Positions 22,142 through 35,078 of a DNA stretch of 64,000 nucleotides are shown here, in pieces. Made by a program: the position numbers and the translations under genes. Position 1 is the first letter of the stretch. Each line of letters begins with the position of its first letter. The notes under the pieces are model-generated. The model was not told the DNA's origin and ran no database searches. It worked only from the letters and a program-made list of their open reading frames with translations. The DNA lies in NCBI GenBank assembly GCA_018970145.1, contig JAGWWY010000005.1, positions 62,001-126,000 of the forward strand, read 5' to 3'. The DNA is from Gammaproteobacteria bacterium (GTDB taxonomy: Bacteria; Pseudomonadota; Gammaproteobacteria; Steroidobacterales; Steroidobacteraceae).

Positions 22142-23079
22142 TTGACCGAGTTGCTGCCGGGGACTTGCTCGCCAGGCGAGCCGAACATTCGCGCGACATC
22201 CACGGAATCAAACCGCCAAGGCTTGTGACAGAACTCACAAGTCACGGTCACGGCGCCTTGCTCGGCGATGATGGAATCGACCTCGGCAGCGCCGAGCGAG
22301 CGCAACATCCCGCTCACGCGATCGACACTGCAGCGACAACGAAAGCGAACCGGTTGCGCTTCGAACAACCGCAGATCGAGCCCGGTGAAAACGCGCTGCA
22401 TAAGATCCGTCGCCGAGCGCGCCAGCAATTCGTCTGGCTCGATACCTTGCAAACTCTCGCAGGCCTGTTCGTAGCTCGCCCACGATTCCGCCTCGCGTAC
22501 GGCGCTTGCCGCACTGGAGTCTGCCCCGACGATCCCGCCCTGCTGCGGCAAGCGTTGGATCAGCACACCGGCGGTACCGGCATCGTCAGCGGCCAACACC
22601 ACTCGTGTCGGCAATTGCTCTGAGCTCTCGAAATAATGTTCGAGAGATGCCGCCAAAGATCGCGAGTCGATCGGTACGATGCCTTGATACCGCGAGGCAT
22701 AGCGCTCCGCTTCGATCGTCACGACGATCTGTCCGCTTCCTGCCAGTGCCGCAAAATCGGTCGCCGCTTCGATGCGATCTCGATCAAAACGCGCCACGGC
22801 TCGAACCTGGAAATCGTGGGTGCATTGAGCGACGAGCAAACGAACCGCACCATCGCCCTGCATCTGTACCGTCAACTCGCCTTCGAACTTCAGCGTCGAG
22901 GCAAGCAACACGGCGGCAGAGACGGCCTCACCCAACAATTGGCGCACCGCCTGCGGATAGTCGGCATGCTCGCGCAGCTCTAGCCAAGCGGGCCCGAGAC
23001 GCACCCACTGGCCCCGGACCGCCTGATGCTCGACGGTGAAGCGTCGAACGACATCAAAATGTTGCTTCAGTACGCTCAA
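22138..23079 (-). CDS. hslO: Redox-regulated chaperone Hsp33
   Basis: Cytoplasmic holdase (313 residues) switched on by oxidation. The N-terminal substrate-binding domain spans about 230 residues with the [12 protein letters not shown] motif. The C-terminal zinc switch has four cysteines, Cys-x-Cys ([10 protein letters not shown]) and Cys-x2-Cys (CEFCHKPW). The start codon is TTG, overlapping the gatB stop (TTGA), so the chaperone is translationally coupled to gatB. It ends in a 4-base overlap with zapE on the other strand. Confidence 0.94.
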   Translation of the reverse strand: MSVLKQHFDVVRRFTVEHQAVRGQWVRLGPAWLELREHADYPQAVRQLLGEAVSAAVLLASTLKFEGELTVQMQGDGAVRLLVAQCTHDFQVRAVARFDRDRIEAATDFAALAGSGQIVVTIEAERYASRYQGIVPIDSRSLAASLEHYFESSEQLPTRVVLAADDAGTAGVLIQRLPQQGGIVGADSSAASAVREAESWASYEQACESLQGIEPDELLARSATDLMQRVFTGLDLRLFEAQPVRFRCRCSVDRVSGMLRSLGAAEVDSIIAEQGAVTVTCEFCHKPWRFDSVDVARMFGSPGEQVPGSNSVN

Positions 23080-24512
23080 CCGGCGAGTTTCTTCTTCAGA
23101 AGATCGTTCAATTGCGCGGGATTCGCCTTGCCACCCATCGCTTTCATGACTTGCCCGACGAAGAAGCCGAACAGTTTGTCTTTCCCGGAGCGGTAGTCAG
23201 CGAGCTGCCCTGGATTCTTCGCCATCACCTCATCGATCGCTTTCTCGATCGCACCGGTGTCGGTGATCTGACGCAAGCCCTGCCGCTCGATGATGGCATC
23301 CGCCGACTCACCCGAGGCCCACATGGCTTCGAACACATCTTTGGCGATTTTGCCTGAGATCGTGTTGTCGACGATGCGGGTCACTAGCCCCGCCAGCGCG
23401 GCGGCGTCCACCTTGGTCTCTCCGATCTCGAGACCATCTTTGTTGAGGAAGGCGGCTAAGTCACCCATCACCCAGTTGGCACAGAGCTTCGGCTCACTGC
23501 CGACCCGGGCGACCACCTCTTCGTAATACGCACCAAACTCGCGACTGGCTGTGAGCACGCCCGCGTCGTATTCCGGCAAGCCGTAATCGCGAACGAAGCG
23601 CGCCGCTTTTTCGTCCGGTAATTCCGGCAGCGAGGCACGCACCTTATCGATGAGCTCATTCTCGAGCACGACCGGCAACAAATCCGGATCGGGGAAATAA
23701 CGGTAGTCGTTCGCTTCCTCTTTCGAACGCATCGAACGCGTCTCACCCTTGTCGGGGTCGTAGAGACGCGTTTCCTGTACGACTTTACCGCCGCTTTCGA
23801 TCAGTTCGATCTGGCGTTCGATTTCGTAATTGATCGCCTTCTCGACGAAACGAAACGAGTTCAAATTCTTGATCTCGGCGCGCGTACCGAATTTCTCCTG
23901 ACCCTTCGGACGCACCGAGACGTTGGCATCGCAGCGGAAGGAACCTTCCTGCATGTTGCCGTCGCAGATCTCGAGGTAGCGTACGAGCGTGTGGATCTTT
24001 TTCATGTACGCCACCGCCTCTTTGGCGGAGCGCAGGTCCGGCTCGCTGACGATTTCAATCAAGGGGGTGCCCGCTCGATTCAAATCGATACCGCTGTGCC
24101 CAGGCAGACCCTCGTGCAACGACTTGCCCGCATCCTCCTCGAGGTGCGCTCGAGTGATACCGACACGCTTACGGGTGCCATCGTCGAGCACGATGTCGAT
24201 AGACCCTTCGGCGACGATCGGCAGTTCGTACTGACTGATCTGATAGCCCTTCGGGAGATCCGGATAGAAGTAGTTCTTGCGCGCGAACACCGAGCGCGGC
24301 GCAATCCGCGCGCCGATCGAGAGACCAAACCGCACAGCCATGCGTACCGCCTCGGCGTTGAGCACGGGCAGTACGCCGGGATAACCCAAGTCGACGAGAT
24401 TGGCTTGGGTATTGGGCTCGGCGCCGTAGGCCGTCGCTGACCCGGAGAAGATCTTTGAGCGCGTGGCCAATTGCGCATGGATTTCGAGGCCGATGACGGT
24501 TTCCCATTCCAT
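23076..24512 (-). CDS. gatB: Asp-tRNA(Asn)/Glu-tRNA(Gln) amidotransferase subunit B
   Basis: The 478-residue subunit that binds misacylated tRNA and phosphorylates the side chain for amidation. The N terminus [13 protein letters not shown] and the [12 protein letters not shown] motif are family-typical, as are [17 protein letters not shown] and CDANVSVRP. The C-terminal helical plus YqeY-like tail domain ends [15 protein letters not shown]. It follows gatA by 9 bases. Its presence implies indirect synthesis of Asn-tRNA, Gln-tRNA or both. Confidence 0.96.
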   Translation of the reverse strand: MEWETVIGLEIHAQLATRSKIFSGSATAYGAEPNTQANLVDLGYPGVLPVLNAEAVRMAVRFGLSIGARIAPRSVFARKNYFYPDLPKGYQISQYELPIVAEGSIDIVLDDGTRKRVGITRAHLEEDAGKSLHEGLPGHSGIDLNRAGTPLIEIVSEPDLRSAKEAVAYMKKIHTLVRYLEICDGNMQEGSFRCDANVSVRPKGQEKFGTRAEIKNLNSFRFVEKAINYEIERQIELIESGGKVVQETRLYDPDKGETRSMRSKEEANDYRYFPDPDLLPVVLENELIDKVRASLPELPDEKAARFVRDYGLPEYDAGVLTASREFGAYYEEVVARVGSEPKLCANWVMGDLAAFLNKDGLEIGETKVDAAALAGLVTRIVDNTISGKIAKDVFEAMWASGESADAIIERQGLRQITDTGAIEKAIDEVMAKNPGQLADYRSGKDKLFGFFVGQVMKAMGGKANPAQLNDLLKKKLAG

Positions 24513-24521
24513 GGCGGATCC

Positions 24522-25982
24522 TCAGGCGAAAGCCGCCGGCAGCTGCAGATGCCAGTCGGTCTCGAGTTGGTAGCGATGCGCCGCATTCAACATACGCGCC
24601 TCGGAAAAATGTGGTCCGATCAACTGCAGACCGACGGGCAAGCCACCCACGAAGCCGCAGGGCAGCGACATGCCGGGCAAACCCGCAAGGTTTGCGCCGA
24701 TCGTGTAAATGTCGTTCAGATACATCGTGATCGGATCGTCGCTCTTCGCACCGATCGCGAACGCGGGCGTCGGCGAGGTGGGGCCGAGCAGCAGATCGAC
24801 TTCGCTGAACGCACGCGCGAAATCGGCACTGATCAACTGCCGTACCCGCTGCGCTTTGAGGTAATAGGCGTCGTAGTAACCTGCCGAGAGCACGTAGGTG
24901 CCCGTCATGATGCGTCGCTTGACCTCGGCACCGAAACCCTCGCCGCGCGAGCGCATGTAAAGATCGGTGAGATTCTTGGGCGACTCGCAGCGATAACCGA
25001 AACGCACGCCATCGAAGCGCGCGAGGTTCGATGAACACTCAGCCGGCGCGACCACATAGTAGGTCGGTACCGACAACGGCAAATTTGGGCAGCTGACCTC
25101 ACGGAACGTCGCGCCAAGCTTTTCGTATACGCGCATGGCATCTCGGATGCGCGATTCGCAGTCGGCATCGAGACCCTTATCGAAGAATTCTTTGACGATG
25201 CCGATCGTCATGCCCTCGAGCGAATCGCCGAGTGTGCGCGTGTAATCCGGTACCGGCGACTCAACGCTAGTCGAATCCTTCGGATCGAAGCCAGACATGG
25301 GGCCAAGCAGCAGCGCCGCATCCTCGGCGCTGACCGTGATCAGCCCCGCCTGATCGAGACTCGAGGCGAAAGCGATCATGCCGTATCGACTGACCCGCCC
25401 GTAGGTCGGCTTGATGCCGGTGACGCCGCAGAGCGCAGCCGGTTGGCGGATCGACCCGCCCGTGTCGGTGGCCGTTGCCGCCGGTACGAGGCGCGCGGCC
25501 ACTGCGGCGGCCGAACCGCCGGAGGACCCACCCGGCACCATCGCCACGTTCCACGGGTTGCAGACAGGCCCGAAATAGCTCGTTTCGTTCGACGAGCCCA
25601 TGGCGAACTCGTCCATGTTGAGCTTGCCAAGCATCACGGTGCCCGAACGACGCAAGCCACTGACGACGGTGGCGTCGTAGGGCGAGACAAAATTCGCGAG
25701 CATCTTCGAACCGCAGGTAGTCAACACACCCTCGGTGCAGAAGATGTCCTTGTGTGCGAGCGGCACACCCGTCAACGCGCCCGCCTTGCCAGCCGCGCGT
25801 GCTGCATCCGCCGCGGCAGCCTCGGCGAGCGCCGCCTCAGCCGTCACCGTGATGAAGGCGTTAAGGCCCGGTTGCGCGGCCTGGATGCGATCGAGGTAGC
25901 TACGCGTCAGCTCGACGCTCGAAAAATCACCTGCGGCCAAACCCTTGGCGAGCGCAGCAACGGTAGCGGCTGGCGCGCTCAT
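24522..25982 (-). CDS. gatA: Asp-tRNA(Asn)/Glu-tRNA(Gln) amidotransferase subunit A
   Basis: Glutaminase subunit of GatCAB, 486 residues of the amidase-signature family. The Ser-cisSer-Lys triad is present: Lys78 (LAHKDIF), Ser153 (in [15 protein letters not shown]) and nucleophile Ser177 ([10 protein letters not shown]). It supplies ammonia to GatB. The ATG overlaps the gatC stop (ATGA). The open frame is intact, with no internal anomaly. Confidence 0.97.
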   Translation of the reverse strand: MSAPAATVAALAKGLAAGDFSSVELTRSYLDRIQAAQPGLNAFITVTAEAALAEAAAADAARAAGKAGALTGVPLAHKDIFCTEGVLTTCGSKMLANFVSPYDATVVSGLRRSGTVMLGKLNMDEFAMGSSNETSYFGPVCNPWNVAMVPGGSSGGSAAAVAARLVPAATATDTGGSIRQPAALCGVTGIKPTYGRVSRYGMIAFASSLDQAGLITVSAEDAALLLGPMSGFDPKDSTSVESPVPDYTRTLGDSLEGMTIGIVKEFFDKGLDADCESRIRDAMRVYEKLGATFREVSCPNLPLSVPTYYVVAPAECSSNLARFDGVRFGYRCESPKNLTDLYMRSRGEGFGAEVKRRIMTGTYVLSAGYYDAYYLKAQRVRQLISADFARAFSEVDLLLGPTSPTPAFAIGAKSDDPITMYLNDIYTIGANLAGLPGMSLPCGFVGGLPVGLQLIGPHFSEARMLNAAHRYQLETDWHLQLPAAFA

Positions 25983-26269
25983 TCGATCACCTTTGGCACG
26001 ACATAAAGCCCGGCCTCGACCTTGGGCGCATTCTGCTGATAGAGATCGCGGTGGTCCGTCTCGCTGACCGCATCTGCGCGCAAGCGTTGGGCCAGACCCG
26101 GCAGCGGATGCGCCATCGGGCTGATACCGGTGGTCGGCGCCCGGTCGAGCTCGCCCACGAAGGCGAAGATTCGGGAGAGCGAGTCGACGTAGACGGGGAT
26201 CTCCGCCTCGGTCAATTGCAAACGCGCGAGCCGCGCGATGTTTTCGATGTCGGCACGGGTGAGGCTCAT
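25979..26269 (-). CDS. gatC: Asp-tRNA(Asn)/Glu-tRNA(Gln) amidotransferase subunit C
   Basis: A 96-residue belt protein that holds GatA and GatB together. The N-terminal [17 protein letters not shown] and the later [19 protein letters not shown] (the DxV motif near Gly-Tyr-Val proteins) match GatC. It is first of a gatC-gatA-gatB-hslO transcript. The divergent mreB gene starts 146 bases away. Confidence 0.93.
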   Translation of the reverse strand: MSLTRADIENIARLARLQLTEAEIPVYVDSLSRIFAFVGELDRAPTTGISPMAHPLPGLAQRLRADAVSETDHRDLYQQNAPKVEAGLYVVPKVIE

Positions 26270-26313
26270 GAAGCGACCCTGAGGTTGTCTGTGGAAGTTG
26301 GTTGCCGCGGTGA

Positions 26314-28410
<2,097 letters not shown>

Positions 28411-28414
<4 letters not shown>

Positions 28415-28890
28415 GGCGCTGGAGCTTGCGACATCGCGCAACCGTCGGGCTGCTCGTTTCATTCGTCCTGCAAGTGATGCCACTGCCCGCCGTACTCGGC
28501 TGGTTCCGACCGTCATTTGCGGTCATCGCCGTGTTGTACTGGTCGATCGCCGCACCCGGCTGGGGCGGCGTTGGTCTCGGCTTTCTGATGGGACTGGCGC
28601 TCGATGCGTATCTCGGCGTCGTGCTCGGTCAACACGCCCTCGCCACGGCACTCGTGGCCTATATCGCGATCCGCCAACATCTCATCATTCGAAACAAGTC
28701 GATGTTTGAGCAGCCGTTCTACATCGCAGGCTTATTGCTACTTTGGCAGATCGTCGTCTGGATCATCGACGGCTGGACAGGTCACGCCTTGGGTTCATGG
28801 ACCCGTCTATTGCCGATCGTGACAGGCACGCTGCTATGGCCTTTTGCGTGGGAGTGGTTGGGCGGTGACCTCTCGCGCAGCAGACGCTGA
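28411..28890 (+). CDS. mreD: Rod-shape determining protein MreD
   Basis: Integral inner-membrane protein of the rod complex, 159 residues with about five hydrophobic segments (E. coli MreD has 162). The WFRPSFAVIAVLYW and GFLMGLALDAYLG motifs are typical. The ATG at 28411 overlaps the mreC stop (ATGA). The open frame begins earlier at 28276 but that region overlaps mreC and is not expected. PBP2 starts 6 bases downstream. Confidence 0.93.
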
Positions 28891-28896
28891 AGCGCC

Positions 28897-30819
28897 ATGA
28901 GTCTCGGTGGTCGGATCAAGGATTTTTGGCGCGAACAACATCTGTTCGAGCAGCGAATCGTGCTCGCGATCGTCATCATTGCAGCGCTGTCGATAGTGCT
29001 GTTGTTACGTCTCGGCTGGTTGCAAATCGTCAAACACGGCTTCTACACGGAGCTCGCCGCGGGCAATCAGGTACGCATCGAGGCACTGCCTGCACCGCGG
29101 GGCGTCATCTACGATCGAAACGGTGTGATCCTTGCGGAAAATCAACCGGCCTATCAATTGGAGTTGGTGCCCGAGCAAGTTCCTGATCTCAACTGGACTT
29201 TGCGTCGTCTCGCCGAGATCGGACTCATCGCAGAAGAGGACCTTGATGACGTACGTCGGACCATCCGCTCACGCCGGGGTTTCGACAGCGTACCGATCCG
29301 GTTACGGCTCACCGACGAAGATATGGCGACGTTCGGCGTGCATCGTTTCGAATTTCCGGGCGTCGACATCCGTACGCGACTCGCACGTCATTACCCGCTT
29401 GGTGAAATCGCCGTCCACGCGATCGGTTATGTCGGCACGATCTCCGAGTCCGATCTGCAGCGCATCGATCGCGATAGATACGCAGGATCGTCCACTATCG
29501 GGAAAGTGGGTGTCGAGGCTGCCTTTGAGAACGTGCTTCGTGGCCGTGACGGGCGACGCGAAATCATGGTCAACGCACGCGGACGATCGGTCGACAAGCT
29601 CGGCCCCTTGCAGCCGGAATTGAAACGATCACCAGGCGAGCCCGGTCACGATTTGTTTTTGACGCTCGATCTCGAGGTGCAGCAGGTCGCCGAGGCGTGG
29701 GTCAAGGATCGTCGCGCTGCCATCATCGCACTCGATCCCCAGAACGGTGAAGTGCTCGCGCTCGTCAGTCGCCCCGGCTTTGACCCCAACGGGTTTGCCC
29801 GCGGCCTGAGTCGCAGTGAGTTCAAACTGCTCAACGAAGACCCGGATCGACCGCTTTTCAATCGAACCGTGCGTGGTCTTTATCCACCGGGCTCGACCAT
29901 CAAGCCCATCGTCGCCATGGCAGGTCTCGAATACGGCATCATCGACCCACTCGAAGCGCGCTTTTGTCCAGGTTACTTCTCACTACCGGGAAGCCGACAT
30001 CGCTTCCGTGATTGGCAACCGCGCGGTCATGGCAATGTCGACATGGTCACGGCCATCGCTCAGTCTTGTGACCCCTACTTCTACGCGCTCGCCGAGCGCC
30101 TTGGCGTGCAGCGACTCCACGATTTCTTGGGTCGCTTCGGACTCGCCGCCGAGACCGGAATCGACATCGGTGGTGAAAAAACCGGTGTGCTGCCCTCGGT
30201 TGAGTGGAAGCGTAAAGTCTTCAAGCGTCGGAGCGAACAAGTTTGGTTCCCGGGCGAGACGGTGATCTTTGGTATCGGTCAGGGCTACATGACAAGCACA
30301 CCGATGCAGATTGCGCAGATGACCGCTATCGTGGCGACCCGCGGGCGACATTGGGTGCCGCACGTCGTCCGCGCGACGCGCGATCCGGTCACACAGCGTG
30401 TCACGACGATCAAACCAAAGTCGCTCCCGGCAGTGAAACTGCAGAACGACGCTCACTGGGACAAGGCCATCAATGGCATGCGAGCCGTAATGCAAGGTGG
30501 CACCGCCTCGCGAGCCGCCTTTGGTGCGCCTTACAGCATTGCCGGAAAAACCGGTACAGCACAGGTCTTCACGGTTGCTCAAAATGCGCGTTATAACGAG
30601 AGTGCCATTGCCGAACGCCTGCGCGATCATGCGTGGTTTGTCGCCTTCGCACCGATAGAAGATCCTAAGATTGCCGTCGTAGTGCTGGTGGAGAATGGGC
30701 GCAGCGGCAGCGGCACGGCAGCACCGATCGCACGCGCCGTGATGGATGCCTATCTGCTGCGTAAGTTCATCGTGCCGACGGCAGCGCCAGTCACTGACAC
30801 GATCAATCCGGGCGAGTAA
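28897..30819 (+). CDS. mrdA: Peptidoglycan D,D-transpeptidase MrdA (PBP2)
   Basis: Elongation-specific class B penicillin-binding protein, 640 residues. One N-terminal membrane helix (about 21-45) is followed by the pedestal domain with PRGVIYDRNGVILA. The transpeptidase motifs are complete: SxxK at Ser333-Lys336 (GSTIK), SxN-type SCD at Ser390, and KTG at Lys551. It cross-links lateral-wall peptidoglycan with RodA. It lies between mreD and rodA in a gap-poor operon, which confirms the identity. Confidence 0.97.
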   Translation: MSLGGRIKDFWREQHLFEQRIVLAIVIIAALSIVLLLRLGWLQIVKHGFYTELAAGNQVRIEALPAPRGVIYDRNGVILAENQPAYQLELVPEQVPDLNWTLRRLAEIGLIAEEDLDDVRRTIRSRRGFDSVPIRLRLTDEDMATFGVHRFEFPGVDIRTRLARHYPLGEIAVHAIGYVGTISESDLQRIDRDRYAGSSTIGKVGVEAAFENVLRGRDGRREIMVNARGRSVDKLGPLQPELKRSPGEPGHDLFLTLDLEVQQVAEAWVKDRRAAIIALDPQNGEVLALVSRPGFDPNGFARGLSRSEFKLLNEDPDRPLFNRTVRGLYPPGSTIKPIVAMAGLEYGIIDPLEARFCPGYFSLPGSRHRFRDWQPRGHGNVDMVTAIAQSCDPYFYALAERLGVQRLHDFLGRFGLAAETGIDIGGEKTGVLPSVEWKRKVFKRRSEQVWFPGETVIFGIGQGYMTSTPMQIAQMTAIVATRGRHWVPHVVRATRDPVTQRVTTIKPKSLPAVKLQNDAHWDKAINGMRAVMQGGTASRAAFGAPYSIAGKTGTAQVFTVAQNARYNESAIAERLRDHAWFVAFAPIEDPKIAVVVLVENGRSGSGTAAPIARAVMDAYLLRKFIVPTAAPVTDTINPGE

Positions 30820-30825
30820 TACGAC

Positions 30826-31956
30826 ATGCTGCGTGAAGAAGTCGATGGGCCGACCAGACGCACTCTGAGTTACACGACGCGCCTGCTCAGTACGCTGCGA
30901 CTTGATGGTCCGTTGCTCATTGGTCTCGCCGCGATCGCGCTGTACAGCCAACTGATTCTCTTCAGCTCCTCGGGTGGTGATTGGGAATCGGTAATACGCG
31001 GCAGCATCCGACTCGTCATTGGTGCGACGATTATGTTGACCCTCGCGCAACTGCGCCCCTCGACGTTGCGCCGTATCACGCCCTGGCTTTATGGAGTGGG
31101 CCTCGCTTTACTGATCGTGGTCGACGCCATCGGCTATGTCGGCAAAGGTGCACAGCGCTGGCTTGATCTGGGCTTCATCCGCTTTCAACCTTCGGAACTG
31201 ATGAAGCTCGCAGTGCCGATGGCTTGCGCCCTGCTGCTGCGCGAGCGCGCACTACCGCCTGATCTGCGTACACTTGGTCTGCTCGCGGCGATCATCCTGA
31301 TTCCGACCGCGCTCACGATCGTGCAACCGGACCTCGGCACCGGTCTGCTAATCTTGTTCGCGGGCACTCTCGTCGTCGTGCTTGGCGGTCTGGCATGGCG
31401 GATCATGGGTGTACTGGCTGCGATCGGTGCCGCAAGCGCTGCGATCGGGTGGAATTTCCTGCACGACTATCAGCGCCAGCGAGTGCTCACGCTGCTCGAC
31501 CCGCAGGCTGATCCACTCGGCTCGGGTTATCACATCATTCAGTCGACGATTGCGATCGGCTCCGGCGGGCTTTTCGGCAAGGGTTATCTGCAAGGCACGC
31601 AAGGCCAACTCGAGTTTCTGCCCGAGCGCACCACGGACTTCGTGCTCGCCGTCATCGGCGAAGAATTCGGTTTCGTCGGTATCGTCGTGCTGATGGGTCT
31701 CTATCTCTTCGTCGTGTTTCGAGCGTTGTTCCTCACCTCGCAGATGCGCGATACGTTCTCGCGACTTCTCTCCGGTAGTCTGGCCGCGATTTTCTTTGTC
31801 TATGTCTTCATCAATGCCGGTATGGTAAGCGGACTGTTACCGGTCGTTGGCGTGCCGTTGCCTTTGGTGAGTTATGGTGGCACCTCGATGGTGACCCTGC
31901 TGGCTGGCTTCGGTATGCTCATGTCGTTGTATGCCAATCGGAAGCTCGCAGGTTGA
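30826..31956 (+). CDS. rodA: Peptidoglycan glycosyltransferase RodA
   Basis: SEDS-family polymerase that works with PBP2, 376 residues and about ten membrane helices. The conserved GKGAQRWLDLGFIRFQPSEL segment, the GIVVLMGLYLFV helix and the late PLVSYGGTSMV motif are diagnostic of the family. Gene order PBP2-RodA separates it from FtsW. Its TGA stop overlaps the mltB ATG (TGATG). Confidence 0.96.
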   Translation: MLREEVDGPTRRTLSYTTRLLSTLRLDGPLLIGLAAIALYSQLILFSSSGGDWESVIRGSIRLVIGATIMLTLAQLRPSTLRRITPWLYGVGLALLIVVDAIGYVGKGAQRWLDLGFIRFQPSELMKLAVPMACALLLRERALPPDLRTLGLLAAIILIPTALTIVQPDLGTGLLILFAGTLVVVLGGLAWRIMGVLAAIGAASAAIGWNFLHDYQRQRVLTLLDPQADPLGSGYHIIQSTIAIGSGGLFGKGYLQGTQGQLEFLPERTTDFVLAVIGEEFGFVGIVVLMGLYLFVVFRALFLTSQMRDTFSRLLSGSLAAIFFVYVFINAGMVSGLLPVVGVPLPLVSYGGTSMVTLLAGFGMLMSLYANRKLAG

Positions 31957-33068
31957 TGTCCCTACGTCATTCGTCAGTCCTTTTAATCACCCTGTTGTTG
32001 TCCGCCTGTGCGGGTCAGCCTCGTTCGGCCAAGCCCGTCCTGGCAACTCCGCACTCCGAGGTACCGAAAACCTCGAGCGTGAGCGTCCGTGATGAGGCAG
32101 AGAAGACTCCGGTCAGTGTCGCCGACGAGGCACCCAAACCCTTCGATTTGACGCGACCCGAGATCGTCGCGTTCATTGATGCGGTGTCGACTCAGCATGC
32201 GATCCCGGCCGACGAGCTACGTGCCCTGCTCGGGCAAGGCCTGTTCCAACCCAAGATCATCGAGGCGATGAGCCGCCCTGCCGAACGCGTACTCGCGTGG
32301 TGGGAATACAAAGATCGCCTCGTCAGTCATGAGCGAATCGCTCGCGGACGTGAGTTCTGGAACACCCACCGCGATCGTCTCCATGCGATCGAGCAAAAGA
32401 CGGGTGTCGACGCGGCCATCATCGTGGCGATCATCGGAGTCGAAACCAACTACGGTCGCAATATGGGTTCGTGGCGCGTACTCGACGCGCTGATGACTTT
32501 GGGCTTCGACTACCCACGCCGTGCTGAATTCTTTCGCGCGGAGCTCGAGCATTTCATTCTGCTGGCACGTCAAGAGTCATGGGATCCGCTCACCATCCGC
32601 GGCTCGTACGCCGGTGCCATGGGCGCGCCGCAGTTCATGCCCTCGAGCTATCGTCGATTCGCCGTCGACGGCAACGTCGATGGCAATGTCGCGCACAGCG
32701 CACCGGCGCGTCGCGACCTGTTCACCGACTGGGACGACATCACGGCCAGCGTTGCCAACTACTTCACCGCTCACGGCTGGCAGAGCGGTCAACCGGTGTT
32801 GGTCGATGCGTCCGTGCCGACCGAACTGCTCGACGGGCTCGATCGGCGTAATCTGGAGCTTGATCGAACCGTGGCCGCACTGCGCGCCAGTGGCGTCAGC
32901 CTCGAATCGACTCTGCCCGAGGAGATGCGCGCCATGCTGATTCCGGCGGAAACGCAAACCGGGCCCGCTGCCCGCATCGGGTTGCCTAACTTTCGGGTCA
33001 TCACCCGATACAACCGCAGTGTGCTCTATGCGATGGCAGTGAACGATTTGGCCAACTCTCTGCGATGA
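31956..33068 (+). CDS. mltB: Membrane-bound lytic murein transglycosylase B
   Basis: Outer-membrane lipoprotein that cleaves the glycan strands of peptidoglycan, 370 residues. The signal peptide ends in a lipobox with Cys18 (LLLSAC). The catalytic Glu163 lies in IIGVETNYGRN, and SYAGAMGAPQFMPSSY follows as in the MltB/SLT3 family. The alternative TTG one codon upstream is less likely. Its stop overlaps the rlpA start (ATGA). Located with the rod machinery, it likely makes room for wall insertion. Confidence 0.94.
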   Translation: MSLRHSSVLLITLLLSACAGQPRSAKPVLATPHSEVPKTSSVSVRDEAEKTPVSVADEAPKPFDLTRPEIVAFIDAVSTQHAIPADELRALLGQGLFQPKIIEAMSRPAERVLAWWEYKDRLVSHERIARGREFWNTHRDRLHAIEQKTGVDAAIIVAIIGVETNYGRNMGSWRVLDALMTLGFDYPRRAEFFRAELEHFILLARQESWDPLTIRGSYAGAMGAPQFMPSSYRRFAVDGNVDGNVAHSAPARRDLFTDWDDITASVANYFTAHGWQSGQPVLVDASVPTELLDGLDRRNLELDRTVAALRASGVSLESTLPEEMRAMLIPAETQTGPAARIGLPNFRVITRYNRSVLYAMAVNDLANSLR

Positions 33069-33871
33069 AGCGTCATACGCTGCTGATCCTCACCTGCCTC
33101 GTGTTGCCCGGTTGCACACTCTGGCGCAGTGGTGGTGTGCCGCCACCGCCGATCACGTTACCGACCCCGCCGCGCGATCTCGACTCGATCCCAGATGCCG
33201 TGCCGCGCGCCGAACCGCGCAGCCGCTACGGCAACCCGGAGAGCTATGTGGTTTTTGGCCAAACCTATCGCCTGCAAAAAAGCGCGCGCGGTCATGTCGA
33301 GCGCGGGCTCGCCTCGTGGTACGGACCGGGCTTTCACGCCGAGCGTACCTCGAGTGGCGAACCGTACGACATGTACGCGATGACCGCAGCGCACAAGACG
33401 CTGCCGATCCCGGCGTATGTACGAGTCACCCACTTGGAAAACGGACGATCGGTCGTCGTCAAAGTGAACGACCGTGGTCCCTTCGTGGGCGATCGCATCA
33501 TCGATCTCTCCTACACGGCTGCCCACAAGCTCGGCATGCTTCGCAGCGGTACCGCGCCGGTGGAAATTCGTGTGCTCGAGCCGGGCGAGGCAACGCCCAC
33601 GCCGTCACTGACGGCGTCGTCAACGCCGTCGATTGGCGTCAGCCACTACGTGCAAGCCGGCGCATTCGGCGCGCGTGTCAATGCCGAGGCCATGTTGACG
33701 AGGCTGCGAAGCGCGGGAATCGATAACGCGCTGATCCGCGAGGTAACCATCGCAGGTCGACAGTGGTTTCGCGTTCAGGCTGGACCCGTTGATCAAGCGT
33801 CCGCTGTCGATGCCTTAGTCGAGCGCTTACGGCGTGCCGGTGTGCCGGACGCAAGACCCGCACACGAGTGA
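33065..33871 (+). CDS. rlpA: RlpA-like septal-ring lipoprotein lytic transglycosylase
   Basis: Lipoprotein of 268 residues; the lipobox is LPGC with Cys17. The double-psi beta-barrel domain carries GLASWYGPGFHAERTSSGE and KVNDRGPFVGDRIIDLS, both conserved in RlpA. A C-terminal SPOR domain (about 195-265, YVQAGAFGARVNAEAML) binds denuded peptidoglycan at the septum. It overlaps mltB by four bases and is the last gene of the mre-rod operon; dacC starts after a 57-base gap. Confidence 0.93.
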   Translation: MKRHTLLILTCLVLPGCTLWRSGGVPPPPITLPTPPRDLDSIPDAVPRAEPRSRYGNPESYVVFGQTYRLQKSARGHVERGLASWYGPGFHAERTSSGEPYDMYAMTAAHKTLPIPAYVRVTHLENGRSVVVKVNDRGPFVGDRIIDLSYTAAHKLGMLRSGTAPVEIRVLEPGEATPTPSLTASSTPSIGVSHYVQAGAFGARVNAEAMLTRLRSAGIDNALIREVTIAGRQWFRVQAGPVDQASAVDALVERLRRAGVPDARPAHE

Positions 33872-33898
33872 GTTCCGAGAAATAAGTTCCGATAAACT
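33871..33898 (+). promoter_or_regulatory. Repeat and possible -10 before dacC
   Basis: The rlpA-dacC gap contains an 8-base direct repeat AGTTCCGA (33871-33878 and 33885-33892) with a 14-base period, immediately followed by TAAACT at 33893, a plausible -10. The -35 position is poor. It may be a local promoter or activator site for dacC. Confidence 0.25.
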
Positions 33899-33928
33899 AG
33901 CTGCCTGATCTTCACGGGGTAGTTGTTG

Positions 33929-35074
33929 ATGCATCGATTCGCTCGCCTTCTTGTTTCGCTCCTCCTGAGTGCTGTCAGCTCGCTCGCGTCGGTGGCGATC
34001 GCTGCCGACGCACCGCCACCACCGAAAGTCGACGCCCCGGCCTACATCCTCATCGATCAGGCCTCAGGCCGCACGCTGGCCAGCGAACGAGCCGACGAAC
34101 GTGCGGAACCTGCCAGCATCACCAAGCTGATGACGGCTTACGTCACCTTCCGCGCACTGAAAGAGGGGCGCCTAAAGCTCGATGAACTCGTCTCGATCAG
34201 TGAGCGTGCGTGGCGCGCCGAAGGGTCACGTACCTTTTTGAACGTGGGGGATCGGGTCCCGGTTGAGGTATTGCTGCAAGGCATGATCGTGCAGTCTGGG
34301 AATGATGCCGCTACCGCACTTGCCGAGCGCCTCGGCGGTTCAGAAGACGTGTTCGGCCAGATCATGACCCGCGAGGCCAAACGCCTCGGTATGAAGAATT
34401 CCAACTTTACCAACGCGACGGGTTTGCCCGACCCCGCGCTTTACACGACTCCTCGCGATATCGCGATCCTCTCGCGCGCGCTGATCGATGAATTCCCGCA
34501 ATACTACCGCTGGTACTCACAGCGCGAATTCGTCTGGAACAATATCAAGCAGGGCAACCGAAACGGCCTGCTCTATTCAGACCCTACAGCCGATGGCATC
34601 AAGACGGGTTTCACGGACAGCGCCGGCTACTGCCTTGCAAGTTCGGCCAAACGGAATGGCACCCGCATGATCGCGGTCGTGTTCGGTACCCAGTCACCGC
34701 GTATTCGCGAACAAGCGAGTACAACGTTGTTGAACTACGGCTTTGCCTTTTACGAGACCGTCCACTTGCGCAAGGTCGGTGACGCTGTATTCAAGCCGCG
34801 GGTTTACAAAGGCTCCGAGCAATACGTCTCCGTCGGTCCTGCCTCAAACGTGGAAGTCACCGTCGCACGTGGCACTCGTTCGCGACTGAAGACCTCCACC
34901 ACGCTCAACGAACCGCTCGTCGCTCCGCTCAAAGCGGGCCAAACGATCGGTGAAATGCGCGTGCTCGATGGAAAAACCGTGGTCAAACGCGTTCCTCTCG
35001 TCGTCAATGACCCCGTTCCAGAGGGCGGTCTGTGGGCGGGCACGCGCGACACCTTCGCGCTGTGGTTCCGCTGA
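33929..35074 (+). CDS. dacC: D-alanyl-D-alanine carboxypeptidase (PBP5/6 type)
   Basis: Periplasmic low-molecular-weight penicillin-binding protein, 381 residues, that trims pentapeptides. After a signal peptide (1-26, ending SVAIAADA), the SxxK motif is Ser63-Lys66 (ASITK), SGN is 123-125, and KTG starts at Lys225 (DGIKTGFTDSAGYCL). A C-terminal domain and an amphipathic tail with WAGTRDTFALWFR anchor it to the inner membrane. ATG 33929 is chosen; two TTG codons just upstream are open. Three bases after its stop comes the ATG of an aminotransferase gene, so the two are co-transcribed. Confidence 0.94.
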   Translation: MHRFARLLVSLLLSAVSSLASVAIAADAPPPPKVDAPAYILIDQASGRTLASERADERAEPASITKLMTAYVTFRALKEGRLKLDELVSISERAWRAEGSRTFLNVGDRVPVEVLLQGMIVQSGNDAATALAERLGGSEDVFGQIMTREAKRLGMKNSNFTNATGLPDPALYTTPRDIAILSRALIDEFPQYYRWYSQREFVWNNIKQGNRNGLLYSDPTADGIKTGFTDSAGYCLASSAKRNGTRMIAVVFGTQSPRIREQASTTLLNYGFAFYETVHLRKVGDAVFKPRVYKGSEQYVSVGPASNVEVTVARGTRSRLKTSTTLNEPLVAPLKAGQTIGEMRVLDGKTVVKRVPLVVNDPVPEGGLWAGTRDTFALWFR

Positions 35075-35078
35075 AGCG

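Noticed and set aside
29983-31050. A 355-codon minus-strand open frame opposite mrdA and rodA
   Set aside because: It spans two intact sense genes and shows no domain; a shadow frame.
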